Positions 7,588 through 15,785 of a stretch of DNA of 64,000 nucleotides are shown one piece after another; positions within the stretch are counted from its first letter, which is position 1; the number at the start of each line of letters is the position of its first letter. The translations under genes were made by a program, and so were the position numbers. Origin of the DNA: Arthrobacter dokdonellae (GTDB lineage Bacteria; Actinomycetota; Actinomycetes; Actinomycetales; Micrococcaceae); the NCBI RefSeq assembly GCF_003268655.1, contig NZ_CP029642.1, positions 2,046,001-2,110,000 of the forward strand, in the 5' to 3' direction. The notes under the pieces are model-generated. The model had not been told where the DNA came from, searched no databases, and was given only the letters and a program-made list of their open reading frames with translations.

Positions 7588-9177
7588 TTAGCGGAACAGC
7601 TTCTGGTTGGCCTTGACGCTGGCCACGTACTTCTTGGTATCCGGGAACATGCCGTGGACGCTGACTGAATACTGGCCCTGGTAGTAGCCGGCAATGGCCA
7701 GGTCGACGGTCTTGGCGTCCTTGAGCAGGGCCCGGATGATGGCCACCCCTGCCGTGACGTTGTCCTGCGGGTTGAGCAGGTTCAACTTGCGTCCCACCAT
7801 TCCTGAGGCCCAGTCGCCGGCGTCCGGGATGACCTGCATGGTGCCAATTGCGTTGGCGGGGGAGACCACCTGATGGTTGAATCCTGATTCCTGCTGCGCG
7901 AAGGCCATGGCCAGGGACGGGTCAACGCCCATGCTGGCGGCCGTACGTGCCACCATCTCCTTCATCTGGGCCCTGGTGGGCGCCGGGGCGGCGAGCAGCG
8001 CGCGCAGGTTCTTGTTTGCATCGGCCACCACCGCATCCGGATACGTGTAGTGCAGGAACGTGTTGGGTACGCTCGGGGCGGCGGGCTTGATCGGCGTGAC
8101 CGAGCTGGATGCCGCGCTGAGTCCCGGGATGGTCAGCGTCTTGCCGGCGTAGATGGTGCCGTTGACCGAAATCCGGTTCGCGGAGGCCAGCGCCTGAAGG
8201 CCCACGCCGTGCCTGGAGGCGATCCCGGAAAGCGTGTCGCCCGCCCTGATGACATACGTGCCGCCCGATGCTGTCTTGGCAGCGGCCGGTTTGGCAGCGG
8301 CCGGCTTGGCCGGCGCGGAGGCGGGCCCCGCGGCCGATTTGCCGAGCCTGATCACCTGGCCGGGGTAGATGATGGTGGCGTTGTTCATGCCGTTGGCCGC
8401 CATCACCGAGGCCGTGGAGAGTCCGTGCCTGCCTGCAATCCCGGAAAGCGTGTCGCCTGCCTTGACGACATAAGAGCTCCCGGACGGCGCCTTCGTGGCC
8501 GTCGGGGTGGCCGCCTTGGCCGCTGCCGGCCTGGGGGCGGGCGCGGCGGCGGACCTGCCGAGCTTGATCACCTGGCCGGGGAAGATGATGGTGGCGTTGT
8601 TCATGCCGTTTGCTGCCAGCACCGAGGCGGTGGAAAGTCCGTGCCTGGCGGCAATGGCGCCGATGGTGTCCCCGGATTTGACCACATACGTGGCCGTGGC
8701 CCTGGACGTGACGGCGGAAGCCTTGGCCGATGGCGCGGGCGCGGCGGCCGCGCTGCCGCCGGCGAGCTTGATCTGCTGCCCCGGGTAGATGATGCTCGTG
8801 GCGCTGAGCCTGTTCAGGGCCAGCACGGCGCTGGTGGACAGCCCGTGGCGCGCGGCGATGGCGGAGATGGTGTCCCCCGGCGCAACCCTGTAGGTCTTCG
8901 CGACGGGTGACTGTGCCGCGATGCGCGACGGAATGGAACCGGCCACCACGGAGGTGGGGATCCCGGCAGCCTTGGGACTCGCCCGCACTGCCGCGGCAAG
9001 TCCGCCATGGGTGACCGCAGATGGAAGAATCCTGGGCCCCGTCGGCGCCGTTGCGGCCTCCGCGGGATGGGCCAGTGCCAGCGACGAGAGCATGACAACG
9101 GGAATGGCAGCGGTGGCAACAGCCGCCAGCTGCATCCCGCTGGCAGGCGCGGGCCGGGAAGGGCGTTGGGAAGTCAT
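7588..9177 (-). CDS. Secreted LysM-repeat lytic transglycosylase
   Basis: An exported peptidoglycan hydrolase of about 529 residues. A signal peptide (basic N-terminus, then AAVATAAIPVVMLSSLALAHPAEA) precedes four LysM wall-binding repeats, each built on YxVxxGDTxxxIAxRHG and ending in PGQxIKL or a variant, separated by Ala/Pro linkers. The C-terminus is an SLT transglycosylase domain: MGVDPSLAMAFAQQESGFN contains the catalytic Glu, followed by AIGTMQVIPDAG. I chose the ATG at 9177 because AGAGGA sits just upstream; an ATG at 9222 would add 15 residues. It lies divergent to the Rv2175c-like gene. A GTCACA/GTAACA direct repeat upstream resembles MtrA sites, which in mycobacteria control wall hydrolases. 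Confidence 0.9.
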   Translation of the reverse strand: MTSQRPSRPAPASGMQLAAVATAAIPVVMLSSLALAHPAEAATAPTGPRILPSAVTHGGLAAAVRASPKAAGIPTSVVAGSIPSRIAAQSPVAKTYRVAPGDTISAIAARHGLSTSAVLALNRLSATSIIYPGQQIKLAGGSAAAAPAPSAKASAVTSRATATYVVKSGDTIGAIAARHGLSTASVLAANGMNNATIIFPGQVIKLGRSAAAPAPRPAAAKAATPTATKAPSGSSYVVKAGDTLSGIAGRHGLSTASVMAANGMNNATIIYPGQVIRLGKSAAGPASAPAKPAAAKPAAAKTASGGTYVIRAGDTLSGIASRHGVGLQALASANRISVNGTIYAGKTLTIPGLSAASSSVTPIKPAAPSVPNTFLHYTYPDAVVADANKNLRALLAAPAPTRAQMKEMVARTAASMGVDPSLAMAFAQQESGFNHQVVSPANAIGTMQVIPDAGDWASGMVGRKLNLLNPQDNVTAGVAIIRALLKDAKTVDLAIAGYYQGQYSVSVHGMFPDTKKYVASVKANQKLFR

Positions 9178-9224
9178 GGGTGTGATCCTCTGGTTTCCGT
9201 GACGGTTGGTGCTCGTGATCATGG

Positions 9225-9239
9225 TGTTACTTGTGTGAC
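9225..9239 (-). promoter_or_regulatory. MtrA-like direct repeat upstream of the LysM hydrolase
   Basis: The minus strand reads GTCACA, CAA, GTAACA, two hexamers 9 bp apart, as in MtrA sites of related actinobacteria. It lies in the 200-bp divergent intergenic region, about 50 nt before the hydrolase start. The assignment rests on motif resemblance and the type of target gene. Confidence 0.4.
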
Positions 9240-9381
9240 TAATGTGAATTTACACCAAAACCGCGCAACGGACAGTGCATTGGGCGTAAACTGCCCTAAC
9301 CACAGCGGTGTAATTCACAGCCGGGCCTGCCGCCACCGCCAGGGTGTGCGCAGCCGACGATCCTGTGGGAACCTTGAACAC

Positions 9382-9735
9382 GTGAGTAATGTTGAAAAAG
9401 TAGTCAGTGAATGGTTGCCGCTGCCGGACGTGGCGGCCGCGTTGGACGTGTCCGTCACCAGGGTCCATGCCCTCGTCAAGGACGGGTCCCTGTTGGCGGC
9501 CAGGATCGGCGAACGCTCCATTCGCGCCGTCCCGGCTGAATTCTTCAGCGACGGCCAAATAGTGGACAGCCTGCGCGGCACCATCACCGTCCTGCACGAC
9601 GCAGGCTTCGACGACGAGGAAGCCATCACCTGGCTGTTCACCGAGGACAGTTCCCTGCCGGGCCGTCCCATTGACGCGCTCCGTGAGGGCCGCAAAACTG
9701 AAATCCGCCGCCGCGCCGCAGCCCTCGGCTGGTAG
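9382..9735 (+). CDS. Rv2175c-family DNA-binding protein
   Basis: A 117-aa protein with an N-terminal winged helix-turn-helix (LPDVAAALDVSVTRVHALVKDGSLLAARIGERSIRAVPAEFF) and a C-terminal helical domain (DDEEAITWLFTEDSSLPGRPIDALREGRKTEIRRRAAALGW). This matches the actinobacterial Rv2175c family. In M. tuberculosis, Rv2175c is encoded beside pknL and is phosphorylated by that kinase, which lowers its DNA binding. The gene here lies two genes from the kinase. The GTG at 9382 is preferred because upstream in-frame codons read through the promoter region. Its DNA target is unknown. Confidence 0.85.
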   Translation: MSNVEKVVSEWLPLPDVAAALDVSVTRVHALVKDGSLLAARIGERSIRAVPAEFFSDGQIVDSLRGTITVLHDAGFDDEEAITWLFTEDSSLPGRPIDALREGRKTEIRRRAAALGW

Positions 9736-9777
9736 GGGGCCGGGCTGCCGCGAAGCGGCCCGGGCCGGGAGTTCCGG

Positions 9778-10881
9778 CTAGGACGTGCGCGACACTGCAC
9801 CCCGCCCCAGCGCTGACAATGCCTCGGACACGGCATCGTCAATGGGCATCTCCGCCAGTGCACTGAAGGCCGTGCTGCTGAGCTCGGCGATCATGGTTTC
9901 CGTTCCCGCCAGCGCGCCGGAATCCACCATGATGGAACACAATGTTTCGATCTGGGCGTCGCTGAGGTCCTGCCGCCCCAGGTGGCTGTCAACAAATTGC
10001 CGTTCCGACTCGCCGGCTCCCTCAATGGTCAGGCCCACCAGGACGGTGCGCTTTCCTTCGCGGAGGTCGTCCCCCGCCGGCTTGCCGGTTTGTGCCGGAT
10101 CGCCAAAGACGCCCAGGACGTCGTCGCGCAGCTGGAAGGCCTCACCGAGGGGCAGGGCGAAGGCGCTGTAGCGCTCGAGCAGCTGTGCGGAGGCCCCAGC
10201 CAGCGCTCCGCCGAGCACCAGGGGGTGTTCGGATGAATACTTGGCGCTCTTGAAGCGGATGATGGCCGCGGCGCGGGCGACGGCGGTGCTGTGCGGCTTG
10301 GTGGGGCCGGAAACCTCCTCGAGGATGTCCAAATACTGCCCCGCCATCACCTCCGTGCGCATCAGGTTGAACACGTCGCGGGCACGGCCGGTGGCACGGG
10401 AGCCGATGGCGGCGAACATTTCTTCGCTGAAGGACAGGCACAGGTCACCGGTCAGGATGGCCGCCGCATGGCCGAACCGTTCCTGGTCCAGGACCCAGCC
10501 GCGGGCGGCGTGCAGGGTGCCGAACTGCCTGTGCACGCTGGGCCCGCCGCGGCGGGTGTCCGAACGGTCAATGATGTCGTCGTGAATGAGTGCGGCGGCC
10601 TGGAACAGCTCCAGTGCTGCGCCGGCCATGATGACTTCCTCGGCGTCCGGCGCCCCGCCGGCACCGCGCCAGCCCCAGTAGCACAGGAGTGCGCGCATCC
10701 GCTTGCCGCCCGTGACGAGCGACGCAATGGAATCGACCAGCACCAGTGAATCGGGGGAGATCGCTGAGAGCAGCGTGCTTTTTCCAGCCAGGAATTCCTT
10801 CAGTTTCACCGCCACCGCAGCGACAAATGCGTCCTGCTCAGCGGCCGTTGATTCCTTGGGAGTGGCGGCAAATGCGGTCAT
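9778..10881 (-). CDS. Polyprenyl (geranylgeranyl-type) diphosphate synthase
   Basis: A 367-aa trans-isoprenyl diphosphate synthase that condenses isopentenyl diphosphate with allylic diphosphates. The first Asp-rich motif is in LIHDDIIDRSDTRRGGPSVH and the second in LRDDVLGVFGD; KRMRALLCYWGW near the N-terminus supplies the conserved Lys/Arg. Chain length cannot be fixed by eye. Position beside the kinase and Rv2175c-like gene parallels idsB in mycobacteria. The ATG at 10881 gives the normal family length; an upstream in-frame start would add 40 Thr/Ser/Arg-rich residues without family character. Products of such enzymes feed menaquinone, carotenoid or lipid-carrier synthesis. Confidence 0.9.
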   Translation of the reverse strand: MTAFAATPKESTAAEQDAFVAAVAVKLKEFLAGKSTLLSAISPDSLVLVDSIASLVTGGKRMRALLCYWGWRGAGGAPDAEEVIMAGAALELFQAAALIHDDIIDRSDTRRGGPSVHRQFGTLHAARGWVLDQERFGHAAAILTGDLCLSFSEEMFAAIGSRATGRARDVFNLMRTEVMAGQYLDILEEVSGPTKPHSTAVARAAAIIRFKSAKYSSEHPLVLGGALAGASAQLLERYSAFALPLGEAFQLRDDVLGVFGDPAQTGKPAGDDLREGKRTVLVGLTIEGAGESERQFVDSHLGRQDLSDAQIETLCSIMVDSGALAGTETMIAELSSTAFSALAEMPIDDAVSEALSALGRGAVSRTS

Positions 10882-11005
10882 GCTGGGGTGGGTCCTTGCT
10901 GTGGATGGTGTGGAGCGTCCGCTGGGTGTGGACGCATGGCGGGCGTTCCGTGCGGTTGCTGGAATGGTCCTTGTGCCCGGAATTGCCGTATTCCCTGGCA
11001 AGGGC

Positions 11006-11605
11006 CTATTTAAGGGACGCAGGGAACACGTTGGCCCCGACCGTCACCGTCGCCGTGGTTCCCGTCTGGACAACGGCCACATTGACATTCTCCTGTCCGG
11101 ACGAACGCACAAAGGTCTTTGACGGGGTGCCGTCGACGGAATCGCCCGGCAGCGCCGTGAACTTCTGGGCAAGATACACCTTCGTGTAATAGGCCATGAC
11201 GTCAGCAGGCTTGGCCGTGACGGTTTCCGTCAGCGATGCCACGGAAAGCGGGGTGGAACGTTGAAGGCTGGACGCCTGCACGGTGGCGCCCTTCATCAGC
11301 GGGATGAGCTTCGTGGGGAAGCCTGCCACAAGTCCCTTGGTGGCCGTCTGGGCCGTTGGCGTGGCCCCCGCCTTAGCCGTCGCCGAACCGGCCCCTGGCG
11401 TCGCTGAACCGGCCGGGACCGAGGCCGCCGTTGCGGGGGCCGTGGTTGCCGACCCGTCCGGCGCCCCTGATGACGGGGAGGCCGCCGACGTGGCCGGCGC
11501 GCCGGAGCACCCGGTGAGCAGGAGCGCTCCCGCAAGGGCTGCCGCGGCCGGATACGTCCACCTGTCACGGTGGCCCAGGCGGGCAATAAAGGGGCTGCTC
11601 TTCAC
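11006..11605 (-). CDS. Predicted lipoprotein of unknown function
   Basis: A 199-aa exported protein. The N-terminus has a charged head, a hydrophobic stretch (AAAALAGALLLTG) and a lipobox LLTGC, so it should be lipid-anchored at Cys33. An Ala/Ser/Thr/Pro-rich spacer covers about residues 34-90, followed by a compact domain (GLVAGFPTKLIPLMKGATVQASS, PADVMAYYTKVYLAQKFTALPG, TATVTVGANVFPAS) that I cannot assign to a family. It is transcribed toward the prenyl synthase and diverges from dinB. A structural role at the cell surface is only a guess. Confidence 0.75.
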   Translation of the reverse strand: MKSSPFIARLGHRDRWTYPAAAALAGALLLTGCSGAPATSAASPSSGAPDGSATTAPATAASVPAGSATPGAGSATAKAGATPTAQTATKGLVAGFPTKLIPLMKGATVQASSLQRSTPLSVASLTETVTAKPADVMAYYTKVYLAQKFTALPGDSVDGTPSKTFVRSSGQENVNVAVVQTGTTATVTVGANVFPASLK

Positions 11606-11685
11606 GTATTTTCCTTAGCTGCCGGTAGCGGTGCAACGGATCTTCTCCAGTTTACCCACGCGCGGCCTCAGGGCCGCCCGGACGC

Positions 11686-11691
11686 TAGGCT
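11686..11691 (+). promoter_or_regulatory. -10 element of dinB (leaderless)
   Basis: TAGGCT ends 7 nt before the GTG at 11699, so the transcript probably begins at the start codon. This hexamer also argues against longer upstream starts. Confidence 0.55.
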
Positions 11692-11698
11692 TGTATCT

Positions 11699-13003
11699 GT
11701 GGAACAGCAAGTGCGCCGCATCCCGGAACGCCCCCGCCGGCCGGAGAGCAGCCGCGCCGAGGCCGAACTGCGGCGCGGGCAGGCGGGCAGGGTGCTGGAC
11801 CAGACGGACTGCACCATCATGCATGTGGACATGGACGCGTTCTTTGTCTCGGTGGAACTGCGCCGGCGCCCGGAACTGCGCGGACAGCAGGTGATAGTCG
11901 GCTTCCCTGAGGGACGCTCGGTGGTGCTCTCGGCGTCGTACGAGGCCAGGGCCTTGGGGGTGCGTTCCGCCATGCCCATGGCGACGGCCATGCGGATGGC
12001 GCCGTCCGCCGTCGTCATCGAACCGCGGCACGGGACCTACCAGGAGGTCTCCCGCCAGGTGATGGGCCTGTTCAACTCCATCACGGACAAGGTGGAACCG
12101 CTCAGCGTGGACGAGGCCTTCCTCGATGTCTCCGGTGCACTGCGCCGGCTGGGGACGCCCCTTGAGATCGGCGCCATGGTGCGCCGGCAGGTGGAGTCGG
12201 AGCTGGGCATCACCGCCTCGGTCGGCATTGCGGCGTCCAAATTTGTGGCCAAGATCGCCTCCACGCGCTGCAAGCCGGACGGCATGCTTCTCATCGAAAA
12301 GGACCGCACCGTGGAGTACCTGCACACGCTGCCCGTCCAGGCGCTGTGGGGCGTGGGCGCCAAGACGCTGGAGACGCTGCAGCGGCTGGGCATCTTCACT
12401 GTGGCCGATGTGGCGGCCACGCCGGTGGGTGTGCTGCAAAAAACGCTCGGCGCCGGCGGCCTCGCGCTCCACAACCTGGCCTGGGGCATCGATCCGCGGC
12501 CGGTCACTCCGGTCCGCGTGGAAAAGAGCATCGGCGCGGAGGAGACCTTCACGGTGGACACCTTCGACGACGACGTCCTCACCAAGGAACTGCTGCGGCT
12601 TTCCCACCGCGTGGCCGGGCGCCTGCGGGAGGCCGGGCTGGCAGGGAGGACCCTGGCGTTGAAGGTCAAATACTCGGACTTCTCCACCATCAGCCGCTCG
12701 AAGGCGATGACCGCGGGGATTGACAGCGCCGGACAGATCTACGCCGGCGCCACCGGGCTGCTGCGCGCCCTCGGCACACGGCCGCAAAGCGTGAGGCTGA
12801 TCGGGGTCCGGGTGGAGTCGCTGGAACCGGCGGCCACGGCACCCCTGCAACTGGCCCTGGACCCCCGCGAGGACAACGGACGCAGCGCCGAAGTGGTGGC
12901 GGACGCCATTGCCGCCAAGTTTGGCACAGCCGGAATTGTGCCCGCAAGGCTGCTCAAGAGGGCCGGGAACAACCGCGGCGAAGGGGGCCGGAAGGCTTTT
13001 TGA
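11699..13003 (+). CDS. dinB: DNA polymerase IV (Y family)
   Basis: A 434-aa translesion polymerase. Catalytic signatures are MHVDMDAFFVSVE (Asp44 binds metal), a nucleotide-binding Tyr/Arg segment (SASYEARALGVRSAMP) and SVDEAFLDVSG (Asp138, Glu139). SVGIAASKFVAKIAS and the helix-hairpin-helix region GVGAKTLETLQRLGIFTVADVA follow, then the little-finger domain. About 38 residues precede the core, somewhat more than in many DinB proteins. The GTG at 11699 was chosen because it directly follows a TAGGCT -10 hexamer; the open frame extends further upstream but through the promoter and the opposite lipoprotein gene. No LexA box was recognised. Confidence 0.92.
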   Translation: MEQQVRRIPERPRRPESSRAEAELRRGQAGRVLDQTDCTIMHVDMDAFFVSVELRRRPELRGQQVIVGFPEGRSVVLSASYEARALGVRSAMPMATAMRMAPSAVVIEPRHGTYQEVSRQVMGLFNSITDKVEPLSVDEAFLDVSGALRRLGTPLEIGAMVRRQVESELGITASVGIAASKFVAKIASTRCKPDGMLLIEKDRTVEYLHTLPVQALWGVGAKTLETLQRLGIFTVADVAATPVGVLQKTLGAGGLALHNLAWGIDPRPVTPVRVEKSIGAEETFTVDTFDDDVLTKELLRLSHRVAGRLREAGLAGRTLALKVKYSDFSTISRSKAMTAGIDSAGQIYAGATGLLRALGTRPQSVRLIGVRVESLEPAATAPLQLALDPREDNGRSAEVVADAIAAKFGTAGIVPARLLKRAGNNRGEGGRKAF

Positions 13004-13217
13004 CAAGCTGCCCGCGACGGGCCGCAACCGGGTTTCAGTTCCACCAAAACACGCCTATTGTTAGTAGTAGGAGTTTACTCAGCAACGACTTCAAGCTCGT
13101 TGGTGCTCTCCGGTGGCCGGCACAAATCGCCGGAAGTCAGCCGGCAGGGAACTAATACGGGTACTGAAGGCGTTAACGGGTTAAGACGCCCATGGCCCTG
13201 AAATGAAGGAGGTCGTC

Positions 13218-13583
13218 ATGCCCCTCTCGGAGCACGAGCAAAGACTGCTTGACCAATTGGAGCAGCAGTTGCACGCCGAGGACCCGAAGTTCGCCCACAC
13301 ACTGGCATCGGATCCGGCGCGTTCATTGTCGACACGGCACATTGTGATTGGTGTTCTGATCATGATTGTCGGAATCATGGTGTTGCTGGGCGGGGTCGCC
13401 CTCAAGGTCATCGCCGTTGGCATCCTCGGGTTTCTCATCATGGGGGTCGGCGTATACTTTGCCATCTCCCGGCCGAAGTTCAACGGCCGCCCCGGCGCCG
13501 GGGCCAAGTCAGCCACCAGGCAAAAAAGCGGTTTCATGAACAATCTTGAGGAACGCTGGGAAGAGCGCCGCAAGGACCAATAG
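13218..13583 (+). CDS. DUF3040 membrane protein
   Basis: A 121-aa small membrane protein of a family common in Actinobacteria. The N-terminus MPLSEHEQRLLDQLEQQLHAEDPKFAHTL is the family signature. Two hydrophobic segments follow (IVIGVLIMIVGIMVLLGGVAL and VIAVGILGFLIMGVGVYFAI), then a basic tail ending EERWEERRKDQ. The ATG at 13218 has AAGGAGG 8 nt upstream and matches the family start. Function is not known; the gene commonly lies close to mraZ, which suggests a wall or division link. Confidence 0.85.
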   Translation: MPLSEHEQRLLDQLEQQLHAEDPKFAHTLASDPARSLSTRHIVIGVLIMIVGIMVLLGGVALKVIAVGILGFLIMGVGVYFAISRPKFNGRPGAGAKSATRQKSGFMNNLEERWEERRKDQ

Positions 13584-13684
13584 CACGAACGCCCCGGCGC
13601 GAGGGGTGTGAAAAACAGGGCTGCCCGACCGCGGCCGGAAATCGTACGGCTTCCGTATCGTCCGATGGTCGGGGCCCGCCCACG

Positions 13685-13709
13685 AGGCCCGCAGTGCGGG
13701 CCTTTTTTT
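13685..13709 (+). terminator. Terminator downstream of the DUF3040 gene
   Basis: GGCCCGC, loop AGT, GCGGGCC, followed by seven T residues (13703-13709). A classic factor-independent terminator about 100 nt after the gene. Confidence 0.85.
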
Positions 13710-13747
13710 GTGTCCAAAACTCCCGCCCCGCTTTGCCCCACCAAGGC

Positions 13748-13857
13748 GTCCCACCGGGGCGCTCCACTTCGTCCCACCGGGGCGCTCCACTTCGTCCCAC
13801 CGGGGCGCTCCACTTCGCCCCACCGCGGCGCTCCACTGTGTCCCACCGGGCCAGTTT
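13748..13857. repeat. 23-bp tandem repeat array upstream of mraZ
   Basis: Three perfect 23-bp units (13748-13770, 13771-13793, 13794-13816) are followed by a diverged fourth (13817-13839) and a partial fifth. The core is CACCGGGGCGCTCCAC. The rest of the gap 13584-14024 shows no supported gene. Confidence 0.9.
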
Positions 13858-14024
13858 CAGGGCCCCCACGACGGCCACGAGGCCGAAAACCGGCCCTGGT
13901 TTCCGATTTTCGGGCAGGACGGCGGCGCGCGGCGTCCAGATCCCTCCACAACGCACCACCCGCCGGATCCCAGCACCCGCAAGGGATCCGCGCCACGACA
14001 CGCCGCGTTGAGGATGCCGCGGCG

Positions 14025-14056
14025 TTGACGGTGGAGGTTTGTGGAGTAATGTGGAG
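14025..14056 (+). promoter_or_regulatory. Promoter of the dcw cluster with MraZ boxes
   Basis: A -35 TTGACG (14025-14030) and a -10 TAATGT (14047-14052) are separated by 16 bp. Three GTGGAG hexamers at 14031, 14041 and 14051 repeat every 10 bp across the spacer and start region, with a further GGTGGAAG near 14073. MraZ is known to bind short G-rich direct repeats with about one-turn spacing in front of its own gene, so this is very likely its operator. Confidence 0.75.
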
Positions 14057-14115
14057 CGCGTAAGAGGGAAATGGTGGAAGGCGGCTCCAGCGTCTTGATG
14101 TGAAGGTGGTCGGTG

Positions 14116-14547
14116 ATGTTTCTCGGAACACACTCACCGCGCCTTGACGAAAAGGGCCGGATCATCCTTCCAGCCAAGTTCCGGGAGGAACTGGCCGGTG
14201 GACTTGTCCTGACCAAGGGGCAGGAAAACTGCATTTACGTCTTTAGTGCCAGGGAGTTTGAAAAAGTCCACGCGGACATGGTCGGCGCGCCAATGCAAAA
14301 CCGGCAGGCCAGGGACTATATCCGCGTCTTTCTCTCCGGTGCCTCGGACGAAGTGCCGGACAAGCAGGGGCGTGTGACCATCCCGGCCACACTCCGCGCC
14401 TATGCGGGACTCGACCGGGAGCTGGTGGTCATTGGTGCCGGCAACCGCGCGGAAATCTGGGACGCGGGCGCCTGGGACAGCTACCTCGAGGCACAGGAGA
14501 AGGCATTCTCGGAAATCGACGAGGACGCCATCCCCGGCCACAGCTAA
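14116..14547 (+). CDS. mraZ: Transcriptional regulator MraZ
   Basis: A 143-aa DNA-binding protein made of two AbrB/SpoVT-like halves, each with the DxKGR-type signature: [23 protein letters not shown] at the N-terminus and [15 protein letters not shown] in the second half. It forms ring-shaped oligomers and regulates the dcw operon. I chose the ATG at 14116, which gives the canonical [11 protein letters not shown] start; a GTG one codon earlier is less likely. AAGGTGG lies just upstream. It is the first gene of the cluster and sits 60 nt behind repeats that look like its own binding sites. Confidence 0.95.
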   Translation: MFLGTHSPRLDEKGRIILPAKFREELAGGLVLTKGQENCIYVFSAREFEKVHADMVGAPMQNRQARDYIRVFLSGASDEVPDKQGRVTIPATLRAYAGLDRELVVIGAGNRAEIWDAGAWDSYLEAQEKAFSEIDEDAIPGHS

Positions 14548-14642
14548 GCAACACCGAAAGGCCAATCACCGGCGGGCACACCCGTCGGGAGCGGATATGG
14601 CCGGATCTTGGATGAGATCTCCACCCGCCCAGCGGTGTCAAA

Positions 14643-14668
14643 CCTGGCTCACCTTCCCCGGAGCCAGG
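14643..14668 (+). ncRNA. mraW RNA motif
   Basis: A perfect 8-bp hairpin, CCTGGCTC (14643-14650) with GAGCCAGG (14661-14668), displays ACCTTCCCCG in its loop. The mraW motif of Actinobacteria is a hairpin with a conserved CUUCCCC loop located upstream of mraW (rsmH). Both structure and position match, 119 nt before the rsmH start. The ligand or binding protein is unknown. Confidence 0.85.
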
Positions 14669-14786
14669 CGGGACAATGCTCGGCGCGGAGGGGGATCTGG
14701 TCCAAGAACCACAATCGGCGCCCCACCAGGCGCTGAACCTGAGCAGTACTGCGGACCCATAGAAAGCCATGAGAAACGGAGGCGTG

Positions 14787-15785
14787 ATGACGTCGGAGAT
14801 CCCCACGCCACCCACGTCCGCCCGCCACACACCTGTTTTGAAGGACCGCTGCATCAACCTGCTGGCCCCCGCGTTCGAGGCGGCCCGCCAAGCGGGGCGC
14901 ACCCCCATCGTCGTGGACGCCACGCTCGGCATGGGCGGGCACAGCGAGGCCATGCTCCAACGCTTTGACGACCTCCACCTGATCGGCATCGACCGGGACA
15001 CCGAGGCACTCGCCCTGGCCGGCGAGAGACTTTCACCCTTCGCCGGACGCACCGACCTGGTCCACGCCGTCTACGACGAACTCGCCGCCGTCCTTGACGA
15101 CCTTGGCGTCCGCGCCATCGACGGCATCCTGATGGACCTGGGCGTCTCCTCCCTGCAGCTGGACGAGCGTGAGCGCGGATTCGCCTACTCCTTTGACGCG
15201 CCCTTGGACATGCGCATGGACACCAGCCGCGGACAAACGGCGGCCGACGTCGTCAATACCTATTCCGAAGAGGACCTGGTGCGCATCATCCGCACATGGG
15301 GTGAGGAAAAGTTCGCCGGCCGCATCGCCAACCACATCGTGGCCGCGCGGGACAAGGCGCCGCTGACCCATACCGGCGAGCTTGTGGAGATCATCCGCCA
15401 CGTGGTCCCGTCCGGAGCTGCCCGCACCGGCGGACACCCCGCCAAACGGACCTTCCAGGCGCTGCGCATCGAGGTCAACGAGGAACTGGGCGTGCTGGAA
15501 CGGGCAGTCCCGGCGGCCGTCGACGCGCTGGCCCTGCACGGACGGGCCGTTGTCATGTCCTACCACTCGCTGGAGGACAAGATCGTCAAGTCCGTCTTTG
15601 CCGCGGGATCGCGCTCCAGCGCACCGGCGGGATTTCCCGTGGAACTCGAGGAGCACAAGGCCACGCTGAAACGCCTGACCAAGGGAACGGAAATTCCCAC
15701 CGACGAAGAAATTGCAGAAAATCCCCGGGCCGCCTCGGCGCGGCTGCGGGCAGTGGAAAAAGTGAAAGTCAGGAGCGCCGCATGA
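14787..15785 (+). CDS. rsmH: 16S rRNA (cytosine-1402-N4) methyltransferase
   Basis: RsmH (MraW), about 332 residues, methylates N4 of C1402 in the ribosomal P site using S-adenosylmethionine. [13 protein letters not shown] opens the conserved region. The SAM-binding motif is [16 protein letters not shown], with [10 protein letters not shown] after it, and [33 protein letters not shown] is the family hallmark. [18 protein letters not shown] and [13 protein letters not shown] complete it. ACGGAGG lies 4 nt before the ATG at 14787; another ATG at 14769 would add six residues. It overlaps the next gene by ATGA. A 240-nt leader with the mraW hairpin separates it from mraZ. Confidence 0.95.
   Translation: MTSEIPTPPTSARHTPVLKDRCINLLAPAFEAARQAGRTPIVVDATLGMGGHSEAMLQRFDDLHLIGIDRDTEALALAGERLSPFAGRTDLVHAVYDELAAVLDDLGVRAIDGILMDLGVSSLQLDERERGFAYSFDAPLDMRMDTSRGQTAADVVNTYSEEDLVRIIRTWGEEKFAGRIANHIVAARDKAPLTHTGELVEIIRHVVPSGAARTGGHPAKRTFQALRIEVNEELGVLERAVPAAVDALALHGRAVVMSYHSLEDKIVKSVFAAGSRSSAPAGFPVELEEHKATLKRLTKGTEIPTDEEIAENPRAASARLRAVEKVKVRSAA

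Noticed and set aside
9007-9381. N-terminal extension of the Rv2175c-like protein
   Set aside because: It runs through the divergent promoter region and the opposite hydrolase gene; family similarity starts only after the GTG at 9382.
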